In this document: positions 1 to 12,117 of the stretch, piece by piece | Position numbering within the stretch: the stretch's first letter is position 1 | Layout of the letters: each line of letters starts with the position of its first letter | Assembly: GCA_030340625.1 (NCBI GenBank) | Contig: JAOPHQ010002288.1 | Location: 186,001 to 250,000 of the forward strand | DNA from: Merluccius polli | Taxonomy: Eukaryota > Chordata > Actinopteri > Gadiformes > Merlucciidae | Length of the DNA stretch: 64,000 nucleotides | Direction of reading: 5' to 3' | The notes under the pieces: generated by a model | What the model was told of the DNA's origin: nothing | The model's input: the letters and a program-made list of their open reading frames with translations, nothing else | Database searches by the model: none | Translations under genes and position numbers: made by a program

Positions 1-109
1 GTTCATGATACCCAGGGAAGCACAGTCACCTCCAAAGCCATTTAATGTGGTTGGTGTAGAGGAAAACAGACACAAACACACACACAAGCATGCGCGCTCA
101 CGCACACAA

Positions 110-209
<100 letters not shown>

Positions 210-299
210 GGATGCACACACACATTTAATGTACACAAACACATATATATACAGTATATTGCTTACTGACATTCACATGCACCTTTACACACACGCATA

Positions 300-834
300 C
301 ACACACACCGCCATTTATTTTGCCACCACAACGATGCATGGCTGGTGTTGATGACGAGGAGTGGAAGTGTGCCATGCATTACTACACAGTTCTGCCATGT
401 TGCACACCTCCTCTGGCTCCTCATCGAGAACATGGACGCTCATCGTCTCTAGCATTCTGTAACCAGAATATTTTTGGATGTACGCTCGTGAACAGCACAA
501 CAACACAACAACAACTCCATTTGACTCCATGTGTCGGCTTGGACAGCGCGTGATGCCGTGGTGTCTGCTGTGCTGTATGTGTTCTGCCTGATGTCCTGTA
601 ACACGTGCAGTAGTCCGTGGTTCTGGGGACACCACATCCATCCGGTGCAGTAACGGAGGTTCCCCCTGCAGAGTGGCCCTGAGTGGAACCTGTGCTCTGC
701 AACCTGTGGGCAGCAGCTCCTGTACGTCGCTATAGGGGACCGTGCAGCGTCACGGCTGCTCACATGAGCAGCCTCGGCGCATGGGAGAAACATGGGAGAA
801 AGGGTGCGTTTGTCAAGGTATGTTTGTGTGAGAT

Positions 835-840
<6 letters not shown>
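300..840. other. unique non-coding sequence
   Basis: This stretch has balanced composition and no tandem structure. Several overlapping open frames of 70-170 codons exist on both strands, but none resembles a known family and none is bounded by good splice sites. I see no gene here. Confidence 0.5.

Positions 841-868
<28 letters not shown>
841..868. repeat. (TG)14 microsatellite
   Basis: This is a pure TG run followed by TGCC repeats. A run of ten G lies shortly downstream at 908-917. Confidence 0.95.
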
Positions 869-872
<4 letters not shown>

Positions 873-1080
873 CCTGCCTGCCTTTGTGTGTGTGTATTTT
901 CCCTGGAGGGGGGGGGGTGGACAAGGGACCTCTCACACTGGAATGGGGAGACTCCAGTAGACTGCATCAGAAATAAACTAGATTAATACAACAAACACAG
1001 ATGGCTGGGATGTAGGTCTCACTCCATCCATCCCCCCCCACCACGGACTAAAATCAGCCAGAGATGGATCCCCACGAGTC

Positions 1081-1081
<1 letters not shown>

Positions 1082-1114
<33 letters not shown>

Positions 1115-1133
1115 GGGGGGGGGGGGGGGGGGG
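1082..1133. repeat. compound (GT)n-(GA)n-(G)20 tract
   Basis: A GT run passes into a short GA run and then into twenty consecutive G (1114-1133). The plus strand is able to form a G-quadruplex. Confidence 0.95.
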
Positions 1134-1316
1134 TGCTGGTAAATTTAGGTTGTGTTTTCCCTTTTTGCGCCAAACTTTTTTGAACAAGGCCAACAGGGCC
1201 TCCCCAAGTGAATGGGTCTCCTAATTGTGTTCCCTGCACAGTCCCAGACTCTTCAATCCACCCGCTTCCCTTTCCGCCAAACTCTTTGTATTGTTCTACA
1301 CATGGGCAGACACACC

Positions 1317-1590
1317 TATTAGTATTGTTCTGAGCAGACACACTACTGTATAGTAGTATTGTATATTAGTATTGTTCTGAGCAGACACACTACTGTATAG
1401 TAGTATTGTATATTAGTATTGTTCTGAGCAGACACACTACTGTATAGTAGTATTGTATATTAGTATTGTTCTACAGACAGCAGACACTACTGTATAGTAG
1501 TATTGTATATTAGTATTGTTCTACAGACAGCATACTGTATAGTAGTATTGTATATTAGTATTGTTCTACAGACAGCAGGCACACAGCATA
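1317..1590. repeat. 47-bp minisatellite, about 5.5 copies
   Basis: Copies 1-3 are 47 bp and essentially identical (1317-1363, 1364-1410, 1411-1457). Copies 4 and 5 (1458-1507, 1508-1552) are 50 and 45 bp and share a variant, TTCTACAGACAGCA, in place of TTCTGAGCAGACA. Copy 6 is partial. Each unit contains a small inverted repeat, ACTACTGTATAGTAGT. The graded variant order implies stepwise expansion. There are no spacers, so it is not a CRISPR array. Confidence 0.95.
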
Positions 1591-1669
1591 TTCAGCAGGT
1601 CTCTATGAGTGCTCTTCACCATGTGTTTCTGTACTTTTTCTTCTTCTTCTGTTTATTAAAAAGTGGGGA

Positions 1670-1847
1670 GGGGGGGGGGGGGCGGGCTGTTGAAATGGGG
1701 GGGGGGGGGGGGTTCTGTATCACAGTTGGGAAGAGTTTGTTTTTGGTGTGTAATCCTGTGCTAGACTCAGCATCAGATCTTTTAAGGAGCTGTGTAAAAC
1801 CAGTATGTTTTTCTTGTCTTTATGTCTCTTTTTTTTCTTTCTTTTTT

Positions 1848-1878
<31 letters not shown>

Positions 1879-1925
1879 GGTGCACCACAAAAATGATGAT
1901 AGCACATTGTATTTTTTTTTTTTTT
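1670..1925. repeat. cluster of G and T homopolymers
   Basis: Poly-G runs lie at 1670-1682, 1697-1712 and 1858-1880 (23 G). The last is immediately preceded by 16 T (1842-1857), and another T run lies at 1912-1925. The T-to-G switch on one strand is notable. Confidence 0.95.
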
Positions 1926-2236
1926 AGCTCTCTCACCCTCAAGGCAAAATGTAGAAGTCTGCTCAGTGGCATTACCTCTTCCTCTTGCTAGAGACTAACC
2001 CCCTCAAAGGATGCTGAAGTCTGCAGAGAGGGGATGCCTATGAGCTGAAATAAGGGGGTGGGGGGGTTGGGGGTGTAGCATAGAGAGGAAGGAGGCAGGG
2101 GAAGGGGAGGGGAATCTTTCGGTGTTGGATTCAAAGAGAGAGAGAAAAAAAAGCCACCCCCCCCCCCACCCCCCGATATTTGTAGAACATTTAGCTTTGA
2201 CCCTCCCTTGCCTTCCCTATTCTCCCTCCGCCCATA
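1926..2236. other. non-coding, with C/A-rich tract at 2157-2174
   Basis: This is mostly unique sequence. A C11-A-C6 run lies at 2157-2174. No gene is seen. Confidence 0.5.
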
Positions 2237-2383
<147 letters not shown>

Positions 2384-2573
2384 GGACACTCAGAGTCCAG
2401 CAGATTTCCAGGATATCACTCTAGCAAGCCTCTAAATATATCTTCTGCACTAGAGAGATGGTTAAAAATATATATCATATAATATCAAATATATATCAAT
2501 ATAGATATTTACATCTTTAGCAGTGTATATAGTGTCTGTTCACATGGTCACAACAGGCACACACAGGGCAGAA

Positions 2574-2585
2574 GGGGGGGGGGGG

Positions 2586-2618
<33 letters not shown>

Positions 2619-2636
2619 GAGAGAGACAGAGAGACA

Positions 2637-2680
<44 letters not shown>
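2574..2680. repeat. (G)15 followed by (GA)n with CAGA interruptions
   Basis: Fifteen G (2574-2588) lead into an almost pure purine GA tract with a few CAGA units. It is a homopurine run able to form triplex (H-DNA). Confidence 0.97.
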
Positions 2681-2683
<3 letters not shown>

Positions 2684-2944
2684 GAAAAGAGAAAGCCAAA
2701 GAAAAAGAAACAAGGGCAAGCTCTATTTGTTAGTGCCATGTTCAGTGGAAGCAAAAAAACAAAAGCAAAAAAATAGCCATTGAGGTTGGTGAACATGAGG
2801 GCTTGAAGCAGAACCTCCACCATGTTTCACATTGGTGGTGGTGAACAAGTGCAAACGTGCTCCAGCCCAGGTCCTGGGCAGAGCCCTTACTTGTGCTGAG
2901 CACACTGGAGGAGACACAGGGGTAAGTTGTGGGCTTCTTTTTGC
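2681..2944. other. short unique spacer
   Basis: This unique sequence separates the GA tract (2574-2680) from the CT tract (2945-3100). The two are complementary in sense and about 260 bp apart, so a single strand could fold them together. Confidence 0.5.
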
Positions 2945-3043
2945 CTCTCTCTCTCTCTCTGTCTCTCTCTCTGTCTCTCTCTCTCTCTGTCTCTGTGTCT
3001 CTCTCACACTCTCTCTGTCGCTCTCTCTGTCGCTCTCTCTGTT

Positions 3044-3100
<57 letters not shown>
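2945..3100. repeat. (CT)n array with GTCT and GTCG interruptions
   Basis: This is about 155 bp of pyrimidine-rich CT repeat with regular G interruptions in the 5' half and a pure 3' half. Frames through it read as Ser-Leu repeats. Confidence 0.97.
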
Positions 3101-3102
<2 letters not shown>

Positions 3103-3802
3103 AAGCTGCTGATTGTGATTCTGCTGATTGATTGGTTGGAGGCTGTGGATTATCACGGGCCGCTCGCCACCAGCTTCCTCATGATGAGGGGAGAGAGAGA
3201 CGAGAGAGGAGGGGGAGGGAGGGAGGGAGGGGTGCAAATTAGATGAGCACAGGGGGAGTGCTCGCATCACCACATCTCACTACGTCTCTGTGTGTTATCG
3301 CTGCCTTGTGTTTATTCCACCATTGCGTGTGGATGCTATATACATATAACATGAAAATTGTGTGTATTCTTTTGTAATGTTCAAAGGTGATCACCTTGTC
3401 GTTTGGCAGCGGTGGTATTGTGTTGTTGTTGTTGTGCGGTCCGGCACACGTCGGCTCGCTGGGCTTTGGTTGGCTTAGTGTCGGACGCGTGCCGGTGAGG
3501 CGTCGCCGGGCGGCTGCGTCTGATGAGGGAGAGCCCAGCTGCCTGCCAGGCAGAGCGAGAGGGAGAGAGAGAGAAAGAGGGGGGCCTTTTTGTGAATATG
3601 CAGATGAGGGGCATGTAGAGGAGCGTGAGGAAGGGGAGGAGGGAGGAGGTGGGGGGGGTCTGTGAGTGTGCCACACGCTCTTCTGTTTACATGTCCCCTA
3701 TAGGGAGTCTGATCCTTAACAGACTGCCGGTGTTTGGTGTGATGTCGCAGACGCTTTGTTTTGGTTGTCGCTGGCTAAGATGGAGGAAAAAAAAGAGGGT
3801 AT
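3101..3802. other. unique sequence, possible non-coding regulatory DNA
   Basis: The 5' part (3110-3190) and the GC-richer part (3380-3560, several CpG) are repeat-free. A purine-rich GGGA tract lies at 3189-3234. No exon is recognisable. Confidence 0.35.
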
Positions 3803-3841
3803 TGTGTGTGTGTGTGTGTGTGTGTGTGTGGGGGGGGGGGG
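3803..3841. repeat. (TG)n-(G)12 compound tract
   Basis: A TG run ends in twelve G. Array-to-homopolymer junctions of this kind recur at 1114 and 57522. Confidence 0.95.
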
Positions 3842-4342
3842 TGTAAAAAAAGGGGAGGGGAATAGAGGCGGTTAAAAAGAAAAATACAGTTTTAAAGAGA
3901 GCAGGAAGCCGAAATGGTAGAGGAGCTTTGGGGCATATTTTCACCCCATTGAGAAGACGTGATGATTGGTGTTTGCCCCCCCCCCCCCCTCCCCCTAACG
4001 TTTTTCTAATCCATTTGCATGTCAAAGCAGCGGAGGCCACTGTGCAGATTAGTATGAGATGACATAATGATGTAATGAATTAAATGCCCCTTTTTAAGCA
4101 GCACGCGTGGCTCTGGCAGGGGGTACAGCAGCACCAACACAAAGATCCATCCATCCATCCATGTTTACGTACTGCTATACATTTTCCTCATTTAATTCAT
4201 TTTTTTAAATTATTTGGGTTTTTCAATTATCCCAAATGTTGGGATATTTGATTTCAGAATTATAGTTATACGTTGCCAGATTCGATCCTATTTAATGTTT
4301 TTGCATCAGATGGATATATTTATTTTTTGGTGTATACAGTTG
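3842..4342. other. unique sequence with C14 run and an octamer-like site
   Basis: C14 lies at 3976-3989. Directly after it, ATTTGCAT (an octamer on the minus strand) lies near 4013, in a repeat-free block that extends to about 4100. A short (ATCC)n run lies near 4147-4162. The rest is AT-rich. No coding sequence is seen. Confidence 0.4.
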
Positions 4343-4387
4343 GCCTTTAGAAATACAGCCTTTAGAAATACAGCCTTTAGAAATGCA
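4343..4387. repeat. 15-bp tandem repeat, 3 copies
   Basis: The unit GCCTTTAGAAATACA occurs at 4343-4357, 4358-4372 and 4373-4387, with one change in the last copy. Confidence 0.97.
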
Positions 4388-5495
4388 GCAAATTAAGCAT
4401 TTTATTTAGTTTTTGTTATTCCCGTCTTTGCATTAAATAAATGCTTAACTGTAAGATATATTTTTTAGGCTGACTTGTAACATAAATCCCCATTTTTAAT
4501 AATTAAAGATAGTTATTTTTTTTACTATTATCATTATTAAATAACTGCTATTTTACTAACCTGTATACAAATTTGAAATTATTTCCTGTGTGGAGCTGAA
4601 TGCATACATTTAACTGAATCTCTATTTATGGCTTTCTTTACCTCAGTCATTTTTATGTAGTTTATTTTTACATTGTTTTTAACATCATTTGTGTTTTTTA
4701 ATTATTTTTTTTAATACATGGTGCATTTCCTATGGCTGCATTGACTTGACAAATGACTAGTGTAAGGATGTATGGATATCACTGAGTGTTAGTAGTGTAT
4801 TGTATGACACATTATGAAGCTGCAAGGATCAGAGAAACACCTACTGTGGGACATGGGCATGTCACTGTCACACATGCCAGTGTCACACGCACAGTCACCT
4901 GGCACTATTGGTGTGGCTGCTTTACAGAAGAGTTGGGCAGGCAGAAGGCCTGTTGCCAAGATAGACATGTCCCTCATAGTACTGCACTGTGTATTTAAAC
5001 TTATTCACAAGCAGCCTATTGATCTGAAGAGACGACAGAGGTCTACCTTCCGCTTACCCAGTGGTTCCTTCTCTAGTTGGTCTTCCTGTTGAAGGGAATT
5101 GACTCCATTGACATGAAAATCAATAGATGAGGAAGACATCACAGTGGATTTCCATGTCATTCGTGTATTGATTGTACTTGGATAAACATGTGTTGAATGA
5201 TTATCAAATTAACATACAATTTGTACACTGTTGTTGAAGTAACGTTAGAAAAAAAGAAAAAAAAATACATAGTATAGTAAAATTTCTATATATTAAAGTG
5301 AAAATGCTACATATTATAATGGAAATACACCCAAAGATATATTTAAATTATAATTGGTTAAAAGCATAAAAGGTTCTCACCTTGTGGAAAAAATTGAATC
5401 TTCTGATGTCTATTGCACATCATCTAAAATGGAGGTTAGAAAATGCGTACATATATATCTTGTTTATGGGACTGAGCCTTTCTCCCCCCTGAGCT
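4388..5495. other. AT-rich unique non-coding DNA
   Basis: The sequence is strongly AT-rich, with many stops in all frames and no tandem arrays. Short frames at 4786-5092 are of chance length. Nothing else is identified. Confidence 0.5.
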
Positions 5496-5535
5496 GTGTC
5501 CGGGCGGGTGTGTCCGGGCGGGTGTGTCCGCGTGG
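5496..5535. repeat. 14-bp GC-rich tandem repeat, about 3 copies
   Basis: The unit GTGTCCGGGCGGGT is repeated twice and followed by a diverged third copy. It is a small CpG-rich patch in AT-rich surroundings. Confidence 0.9.
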
Positions 5536-5739
5536 AGTCAGCTGGCGGGGGCAGGGGGGGGTAATGAGTATGCACTCTGACAGCTGGGATAAAGTATATG
5601 GATGTGTTGGGTGGGAGTAATCAGCTGCAGGACCATGGGGGTGCAGGGGGCTGATGTGAGGCTTTATGACTGCACCGCTCACACATGCATGCACACACGC
5701 ATGCACTCTCCCTCACAAATACCGACAACACAGACACAG

Positions 5740-5745
<6 letters not shown>

Positions 5746-5799
<54 letters not shown>

Positions 5800-5999
5800 A
5801 CGTATGTACATACATACATACATACATGCATGCATACATGCATACATACATACATACATACATACATACTGTACATACATATATGCGTATGTACATACAT
5901 ATGTACGTACATACATACATATGTACGTACGTACATATGTATGTATGTACATACGTACATACGTATGTACATACATACATATGTACATACATACATATG
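5746..5999. repeat. (CA)n followed by (TACA)n/(TACG)n array
   Basis: CA dinucleotides (5746-5797) change into about 200 bp of tetranucleotide TACA/CATA with TACG and TATG variants. GTAC, CGTACG and ATGTACAT motifs make the 3' half locally self-complementary, so it can form hairpins. Confidence 0.97.
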
Positions 6000-6578
6000 A
6001 AGCTGATGGTAGTCTTTAGGGGCTGTCGTAACCTAACCCTGAAGTGCAGACCATCCTAAACTACACATAGCTTTTCAGCTGGGATATTTTATTTTTATTA
6101 TTTTTTAAAATAAGGTGGTTTTGGGTTGTATTTATATGGTAAGAGTAGAATATGGTATCTTCTAAAAATGAATACATCAATGTTGTTACGCATCTATGAT
6201 GTATATACATACAAAAAATGAGCCATGCAGAATCGAGTATCAGGTTGTTAAACGGCAGATTAAGCTAAATATTGACACTGTGGTATATTAAATAAATGCT
6301 TTTCCAATATTGCAGTAAAAGTGAATAATGTTGTATCATCCATCCAGTTTGGTGTGGACCAGTTGTAACTGGTTTACCGAAAAAGGTTTGCTGTGTTACA
6401 GACCACATCTCAAGTCAAGTTTTTGGAGTCTGTGGTTATACCACTTCAGTAATAATTGATATGAAGTAGGCCCTGTAGGCCACTTTAATTAAACACACTA
6501 TTAGATGCAAAAATGGAAAATAAATGATTGACAACGCAAAAAGAAAATATTGCTTTAATTTGATTCTGATATTTTATG

Positions 6579-6581
<3 letters not shown>
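6000..6581. other. unique AT-rich non-coding DNA
   Basis: No repeats or coding potential are recognised. The block leads directly into a TA array. Confidence 0.5.

Positions 6582-6638
<57 letters not shown>
6582..6638. repeat. (TA)n microsatellite
   Basis: A pure TA run directly abuts the left end of the DNA transposon. The element appears to have inserted into this array, since TA sequence is also found just after its right end. Confidence 0.97.
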
Positions 6639-6642
<4 letters not shown>

Positions 6643-6949
6643 CTGGGTAATATATCAATATTATATCTAGATTTTGGATATCGTAATATCGTGATATGGC
6701 ATAAGTGTTGTCTTTTCCTGGTTTCAAAGGCTGCGTTCCAGTAAAGTGATGAAAAAATTAGAAAATACTCTTTTCATTTGTCAAGTATTCAATTCACACA
6801 CGAGTATACAAAAATAGGCTTTACCATGTGGTTATTTTATATAGACTTTATTTATTGAATTACCAGAGTATATATATTGTGATATCATTATCAAGATATT
6901 AAATTACCTATATTGGGATACAATATTTGGGCCGTATCGCCCAGCCCTG
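6639..6949. mobile_element. short non-autonomous DNA transposon (hAT-like MITE)
   Basis: The left end AGGGCTGGGTAATA and the reverse complement of the right end, AGGGCTGGGCGATA, match at 12 of 14 positions. The inner left part (about 6660-6750, GGATATCGTAATATCGTGAT and following) matches a high-copy fish element that I know from memory, with CAGGGCTGGGCGATA ends and ATATCG-rich subterminal sequence. The length, about 311 bp, fits a MITE. Both flanks are TA repeat, so the apparent 8-bp duplication (6631-6638 and 6950-6957, ATATATAT) is consistent with hAT insertion but proves little. The centre is AT-rich and non-coding, so there is no transposase. The superfamily assignment is an inference from end sequence and size. 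Confidence 0.75.
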
Positions 6950-6968
6950 ATATATATAAATATAAATC

Positions 6969-6971
<3 letters not shown>

Positions 6972-7021
<50 letters not shown>
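6972..7021. repeat. (CA)n microsatellite
   Basis: This is an uninterrupted CA run just downstream of the transposon. It completes a TA array, element and CA array cluster. Confidence 0.97.
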
Positions 7022-7026
<5 letters not shown>

Positions 7027-7175
7027 CAGTGTGCCTGTGTGTGCACTTTTGTAAGTGAGTTGAGGTGGGACTGGGGGTATTGGTACATAGTTTAAACATG
7101 TCCACTAATGTGTTAAAAGCTGTGTAATGCAGGTCAAATTCTGTGTGTAAGGGATGTGTGTGTGTGCCCGTACTG

Positions 7176-7194
7176 CCCCCCCCCCCCCCCCCCC
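7176..7194. repeat. C19 homopolymer
   Basis: Nineteen consecutive C are present. The minus strand could form a G-quadruplex. Confidence 0.97.
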
Positions 7195-8112
7195 TCTCCC
7201 AGCTTCTTTCGAGCCAATGGGGGAAAAAGGCGGGAAAAGCAGATTATTAGTATTGATCCACCCAGGGGGATCATTAGGCATCACTATCAATTCACAGCTC
7301 CTAGCACACAGCACCAGTCCACACAGACATTGCCAATTTGTCCCTATTAGAGGGCCCAGTTTGTGGGTGTCTGCCGTGATGGAGGCTGCTCAGGGCACCT
7401 CTGGAGAGCAGCCAGGTTGGCCTAGGCTCTGCTCCACCAGGCGCACAGTACTAGGTCCTTCTGGCCAATGGAAACGCTCGGTCCCCATGTTGACTGACTG
7501 GAGACAGTCTCATTGTTAACGACTTCGGTCTTTGACTTTTGAGTTGAGTCAACCTCAGAAGTTCTTTCTTTTCGTTAACAGTGTATGAAGGCTAATTGTT
7601 TGGCAGACAAGCAGATGAATGCAACATCAGATTCATCAAAAGTTTGTAGAAGAGAATGAGAATTGTGTATCTTTGTACTCTCTTCTGGTTAGTTGTATCC
7701 TCCACATCCTGATATTATTTAAGCAAAAGCAAGCTTAAGCTAAGCATCATTTTTGTGAGAATAGAAGACTTGTTGAGACTTATCCTGTCAGCTACACTTA
7801 TCTCTGTTAGTGCGCCGTTCTTTGGGTTAAAACCTGTGATGTCTTAGATTCTGGTGCTGGGGGAGGCCATTGTTGCCACTCATTTGCTCAAGAGAATAGA
7901 CTGTTGTCCTACATAACCCTGACATATTATTGGTTCATTCTATTTCCTCCATTTTTTAAATTCAAATTTGAATTCTATACAATCATCACAAGATGAATAT
8001 AACCAGTTGTTTTGCATTTATGACACATAGATGCATTGCATTGCAATTTTTAATTGCTTTATAATATAAACAACAATATTTAGTCAGGTCAGGTGTTGCG
8101 ACTTGAAAAATA
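7195..8112. other. unique sequence with a candidate conserved block at 7200-7480
   Basis: The first about 280 bp have balanced composition and no repeats, and contain ATCATTAGG and GATCCACCC motifs. They have the texture of a conserved non-coding element, but conservation was not tested. The 3' part is AT-rich. Open frames at 7154-7519 include the C run and look fortuitous. Confidence 0.35.
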
Positions 8113-8153
8113 ATGTGTGTGTGAGTGTGTGTGTGTGTGTTTCTGTGTGTGTG
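8113..8153. repeat. interrupted (TG)n microsatellite
   Basis: TG units are broken by GAG, TTTC and TCTG. Confidence 0.93.
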
Positions 8154-8806
8154 TCTGGAGTTAAAGGTGAAATGTAAAAAACAATCCATCTGGCCTATTG
8201 CTTTCTTTCCTGCCTTTTTGAACCGTTTTCCGGGTGGCTTTTGCTTGTAACTGTACTCTGATCTAGCAACACGTTGCTCTTCAACCTGAGTTTTTTATTT
8301 TTTTGAATATGAATATCAAAGTGTTGTGGTGGTAATCACTTCAGCCTGCTGGTCCATATGGTGGCAGCTCCCTCCAAGTAACATCACCGTTTTAACACAT
8401 CCTTCCTCATAGGACCGCTGTCACTTTCCCCACACTTGGCCAATGACCACACCAGTGACATGGAGCCTTTGCATTTTAACCATGGCTTTTCATTTAGTCA
8501 CACCTCATCAAATAGAAAGCCAAAGGAAAATATTAGCAATTGTAATAATGAGAGTTTTTTTTTTCTTTCTTCCTAAATGTAATCCAGTACTCTGTAGACT
8601 GTAAAGGGGGAAAACACAAAAGGCAAATATTTTAGCATGGATGTTTCTTTAAATGGAATAAAAAACACTTTCTGGAACAAATATTGCTGTGCAGTTGCCA
8701 AGAGAGGGCAGTGTGGCCTGCCTGGGAGAGGGGCTATGGCTGTAATGCATTGTTGGAACATAGTGATCCCTGAACAAAAGCAAGCAGAGACATGCACAGA
8801 ACACAC

Positions 8807-8810
<4 letters not shown>
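8154..8810. other. unique non-coding DNA
   Basis: The block 8210-8510 is repeat-free and balanced and could be regulatory. No exon is seen. Confidence 0.4.

Positions 8811-8899
<89 letters not shown>
8811..8899. repeat. (CA)n microsatellite, about 44 units
   Basis: This is a pure CA run. Confidence 0.98.
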
Positions 8900-8900
<1 letters not shown>

Positions 8901-10140
8901 GCAGCATATATGATGTAGATCGATGGGGTGGTAGTATAGTAGTGTATAGCCTTTTGTCTTTTTCCTTCCAAGGTGCTCTGCAGAAAGCCGTCTGTTCTTA
9001 AGTGTGCCATGAATGCCTATAGCTAACGGTCTTCTAGCGCGCGGGCTCTCAGTTCATTAATTGAAGTTTGTCCTGCTAGAATAAATACCTTTCTAGTCGA
9101 ATCGCTTTCCCAACATGCTACATGGTTTAAATAAATGGAATTACAAAAACCCAATGTCCAATAAAGGCATCCTGGGATGTAGCATTCATCAGTCATGGGG
9201 GAATTAGTGCAAATATCCTTGATGTGGCATGGCTTCCGATACAGCAGTAATGCATTACAGAAGGTAAAATAGATCTCAAATGTAAGCTGAAGGACATCTG
9301 TTAAATTAAAAGAAGTACATGGTTGTGATGCATGTGTGTATGCTATCGTCTGTGTTTTTATTTAGTGGTGCAGCAGAGGCAGACTGTCTCGACGTAATCA
9401 AATTGAAACAGGAGTCATTCCTGTTCCTTTAAAAACCCACAAATGAAAAAAAAGAGGTTGCTTAGACCCCCCCCCCCTCCCCCCGTGGATATTTCCCCAC
9501 AGGATGACTCCCAACATCTCACTGCGCCTTGCAGAAGTGGAACATCTCTGTTAATATGTTTGCATCATCTTGTGTGTGTTTGGTTATCATCAAATGTATG
9601 AGTGTGTTTGTGCATTTGCGTGTGTCTGTTGGGTTTGTGTGTGTGAGGGCGGGGGGGGGGCGGGGTGGAGAGAAAAGCGGGAGAGAGAGGGGAGATGGAT
9701 GAGGTTCTGTGGTTGTTTTTTTTTGTGTTTTAATTATCCACTTGGTCTGTCATTGACTCGTAGCTGGCTATCTCCTTCCTGGCTTTAACCCCTGTCTCCT
9801 GACTTGTGCTCTATACAGCCTTTATCCTTAAAGGAATAATAAAGGGCTATAACACTTTGACATTATTGTAAAATGTCTAACATCAATTTCCTATTCATTC
9901 AAGGGTTTATTTTTCCGATATGTGTAATGTTGTACTTTATCGTTATTTGCAATTTGTCACTGGCTGTCGTGTTAGGCTTCCCACGACCTGCTCCAGTGTG
10001 CTATTTTCCTACATTACCAAGAATGTCGCGCTACCCCCTCTCAACATCAAGAGGCAACATTCTGTAAATCAAATGTATTATAATGATATAATGTTTTGTA
10101 TGTGTATAATAACGTGTATAATTGTGATATGATGTATAAC
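8900..10140. other. unique sequence with candidate conserved block at 9030-9260
   Basis: 9030-9260 contains CATTAATTGA (a homeodomain-type core) and several AT-rich site-like words in repeat-free sequence. A C10 run lies near 9468-9477 and a G/C-rich run near 9648-9666. Nothing coding is seen. Confidence 0.35.
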
Positions 10141-11993
10141 AGGCAGTATACTATGTTACAATATGCCACACGGGCCATCAAATTTTGGCTGTCCCCTCGT
10201 GACAATGGCTCACGGGATTAGAGAGCTGGTGACTCGGCTGGGAGAGCTAGCCTGGCAACCCTAATGTTAGTCGTGGTTGAGCTTGCCGCGGCTAACTTTA
10301 GCTTAGCCAGTGGTGCATTGTAGAACACTCAATGGCAGTTTTCCGGTGCTGGATTTCGATGGTGTGAAAAAGTCAAAGAAACCTTTCACAGAGTTCAATA
10401 CTTTGGTTAACATTTTGGTATGCAGCTATTGCTGAGGCTAGCAGGTTTATGCTCAAAGAAATAAGGAATATCCAATGAATCGCTGCCCGACCGCATGTTG
10501 AAACCTAGATGCATCGGCCATATCTGTGCTCCCCGCTGCCAGAACAGACCAAATCAGTCGGGTTAACAGTGACTACCAGGCTGTTCCCTCTTCGAACAAG
10601 GCTATGCCTCCGCAGCTGTACGGAGATCATGGCCACGCCCCAAACCCGCGAAGCCGAAGTGCATTCTGGATTTACGAGGCCGCTGGCCCGGCAGAAATGT
10701 GTGTCCTGTTACTAAATTACTGATTTCTCTCCATAGGAACATTGCAAAAATGTAATATGCAGTGATTCTAAGACAGAACCCCTGAGTTGTTGAATGAAAC
10801 TAAAATCTGATACTTATGGTTGATGCTACAGCCATTTTGAAAACATACTCTCCTATTAAACCCCATTGTAACTACTGCAGCAATGTCTCCGTGTGACGTA
10901 GTAGCACATACAGAAATTGAGTTTAGTCCTGGCAAAGTGAAATTCTACGCAAAGCGGTAAAATAGGACCTGGGATGCGTTGTACATTGCTGATAGACATA
11001 TCTTAAAGATGTCACAGTGTTTTAGGCTGTAGTTTATATTTAAGGCTTCAATTCTCAGGCCAAGCCAAAAAACAGTAACTATGCCATACTTTGCCATTAA
11101 TTTCCCCATTGATATACTGTATAGGCGGATATCCTTTGTAGGGGCCTAGCAGAGTATCCCCAGTCAGTGACCCCAGTGAGGCCTATGGTTAGTGGAGTGC
11201 ATTAGGACAGAAGTCCACAGTCCACAGCTTCCTAAATGAGCACAGTGAAGGAGGGTATTTGAGCAAGATTGTCCCCTTTCCCTTCCCCTTCCTTTCCTCT
11301 TTCTTCCTTTTTTTGCGAGAAGAGAATATCATTGAAATGCCAAGCGTTCCAGCACCATCGTATCGCTGACAACACTATTGGCTGAGGAATGGACAGATAT
11401 CACTTTGGTCACATGACCTCCTCCAAATGCCCTGTGGGGAAGAGGCATCTACACGTTCCACACGTTAGACCACATTGTTGTTTTTCTAATTGAGCATGCA
11501 TATTTTCAAAATGCTGTTTTTTTTACGACTATTAAAAAATATATTGCCTGAGTAGGAAAATATAATACAATTAATTAATTGTAGGAAATCAATTTATTTA
11601 CATGTTTGGACAATATATATTTATTAAACCTTGTTTTAAATATGCCAACTCACAAGCAAATCTCCAAATTATATTCAGCCACATAAATTAACTGTAAACA
11701 AACAAATGCACAGAAACAATATTGTATTTTCTAATTATTTGATGTCGAAATTATTAAAAATAATTTTTTTAGCATCATCAGAACATACATAGCTAGTGTG
11801 CAGCAGTTACTGTATGTGCACACTTACTCATATTCTCTGCAATATCCTGGACCCGGCATGTATCTCCATGACAACATGGTTTGATGTGGCTGGCTTCCCT
11901 TCCTGACATTTGGGGCGGCTTGTGAATTGCCTTTCCTTCTCCTTCAGTCAGCGTGTCACATGGAAAAAAAAGGTGTTGGCGGTGGTGCCGGGA
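10141..11993. other. unique or old interspersed-repeat-like sequence
   Basis: 10180-11060 has a different texture from its surroundings, with CpG-bearing text and GCTAGC/GCTAAC motifs that are common in dispersed fish repeats. I could not find terminal repeats or target duplications, so no element is called. 11330-11500 is a balanced block. 11500-11820 is AT-rich. No exon is recognised. Confidence 0.35.
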
Positions 11994-12007
11994 GGGGGGG
12001 GGGGGGG
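11994..12007. repeat. G14 homopolymer
   Basis: Fourteen consecutive G lie in otherwise unique sequence. Confidence 0.95.
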
Positions 12008-12117
12008 TAATATGAAGAATCTAATGGGCGTCTGGTCTGATTGTCCTCAGCCATGGCAGCAGAGACAAAGCAGATGAATTGCGCAATGTATTCCAAGAGA
12101 TGGGAGACAAGTGCATG

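Noticed and set aside
1317..1590. Regular 47-bp repeats considered as a CRISPR-like array
   Set aside because: Units are contiguous without spacers and the DNA is eukaryotic in character; it is a minisatellite.
4336..4452. TACAGTT..AACTGTA ends that might mark a Tc1-like MITE
   Set aside because: Only 7 bp of terminal match around a 15-bp tandem repeat, and no clear TA duplication structure.
10180..11060. Possible dispersed transposon judged by texture
   Set aside because: No terminal repeats, target duplication or internal similarity could be shown by eye; a genome search is needed.
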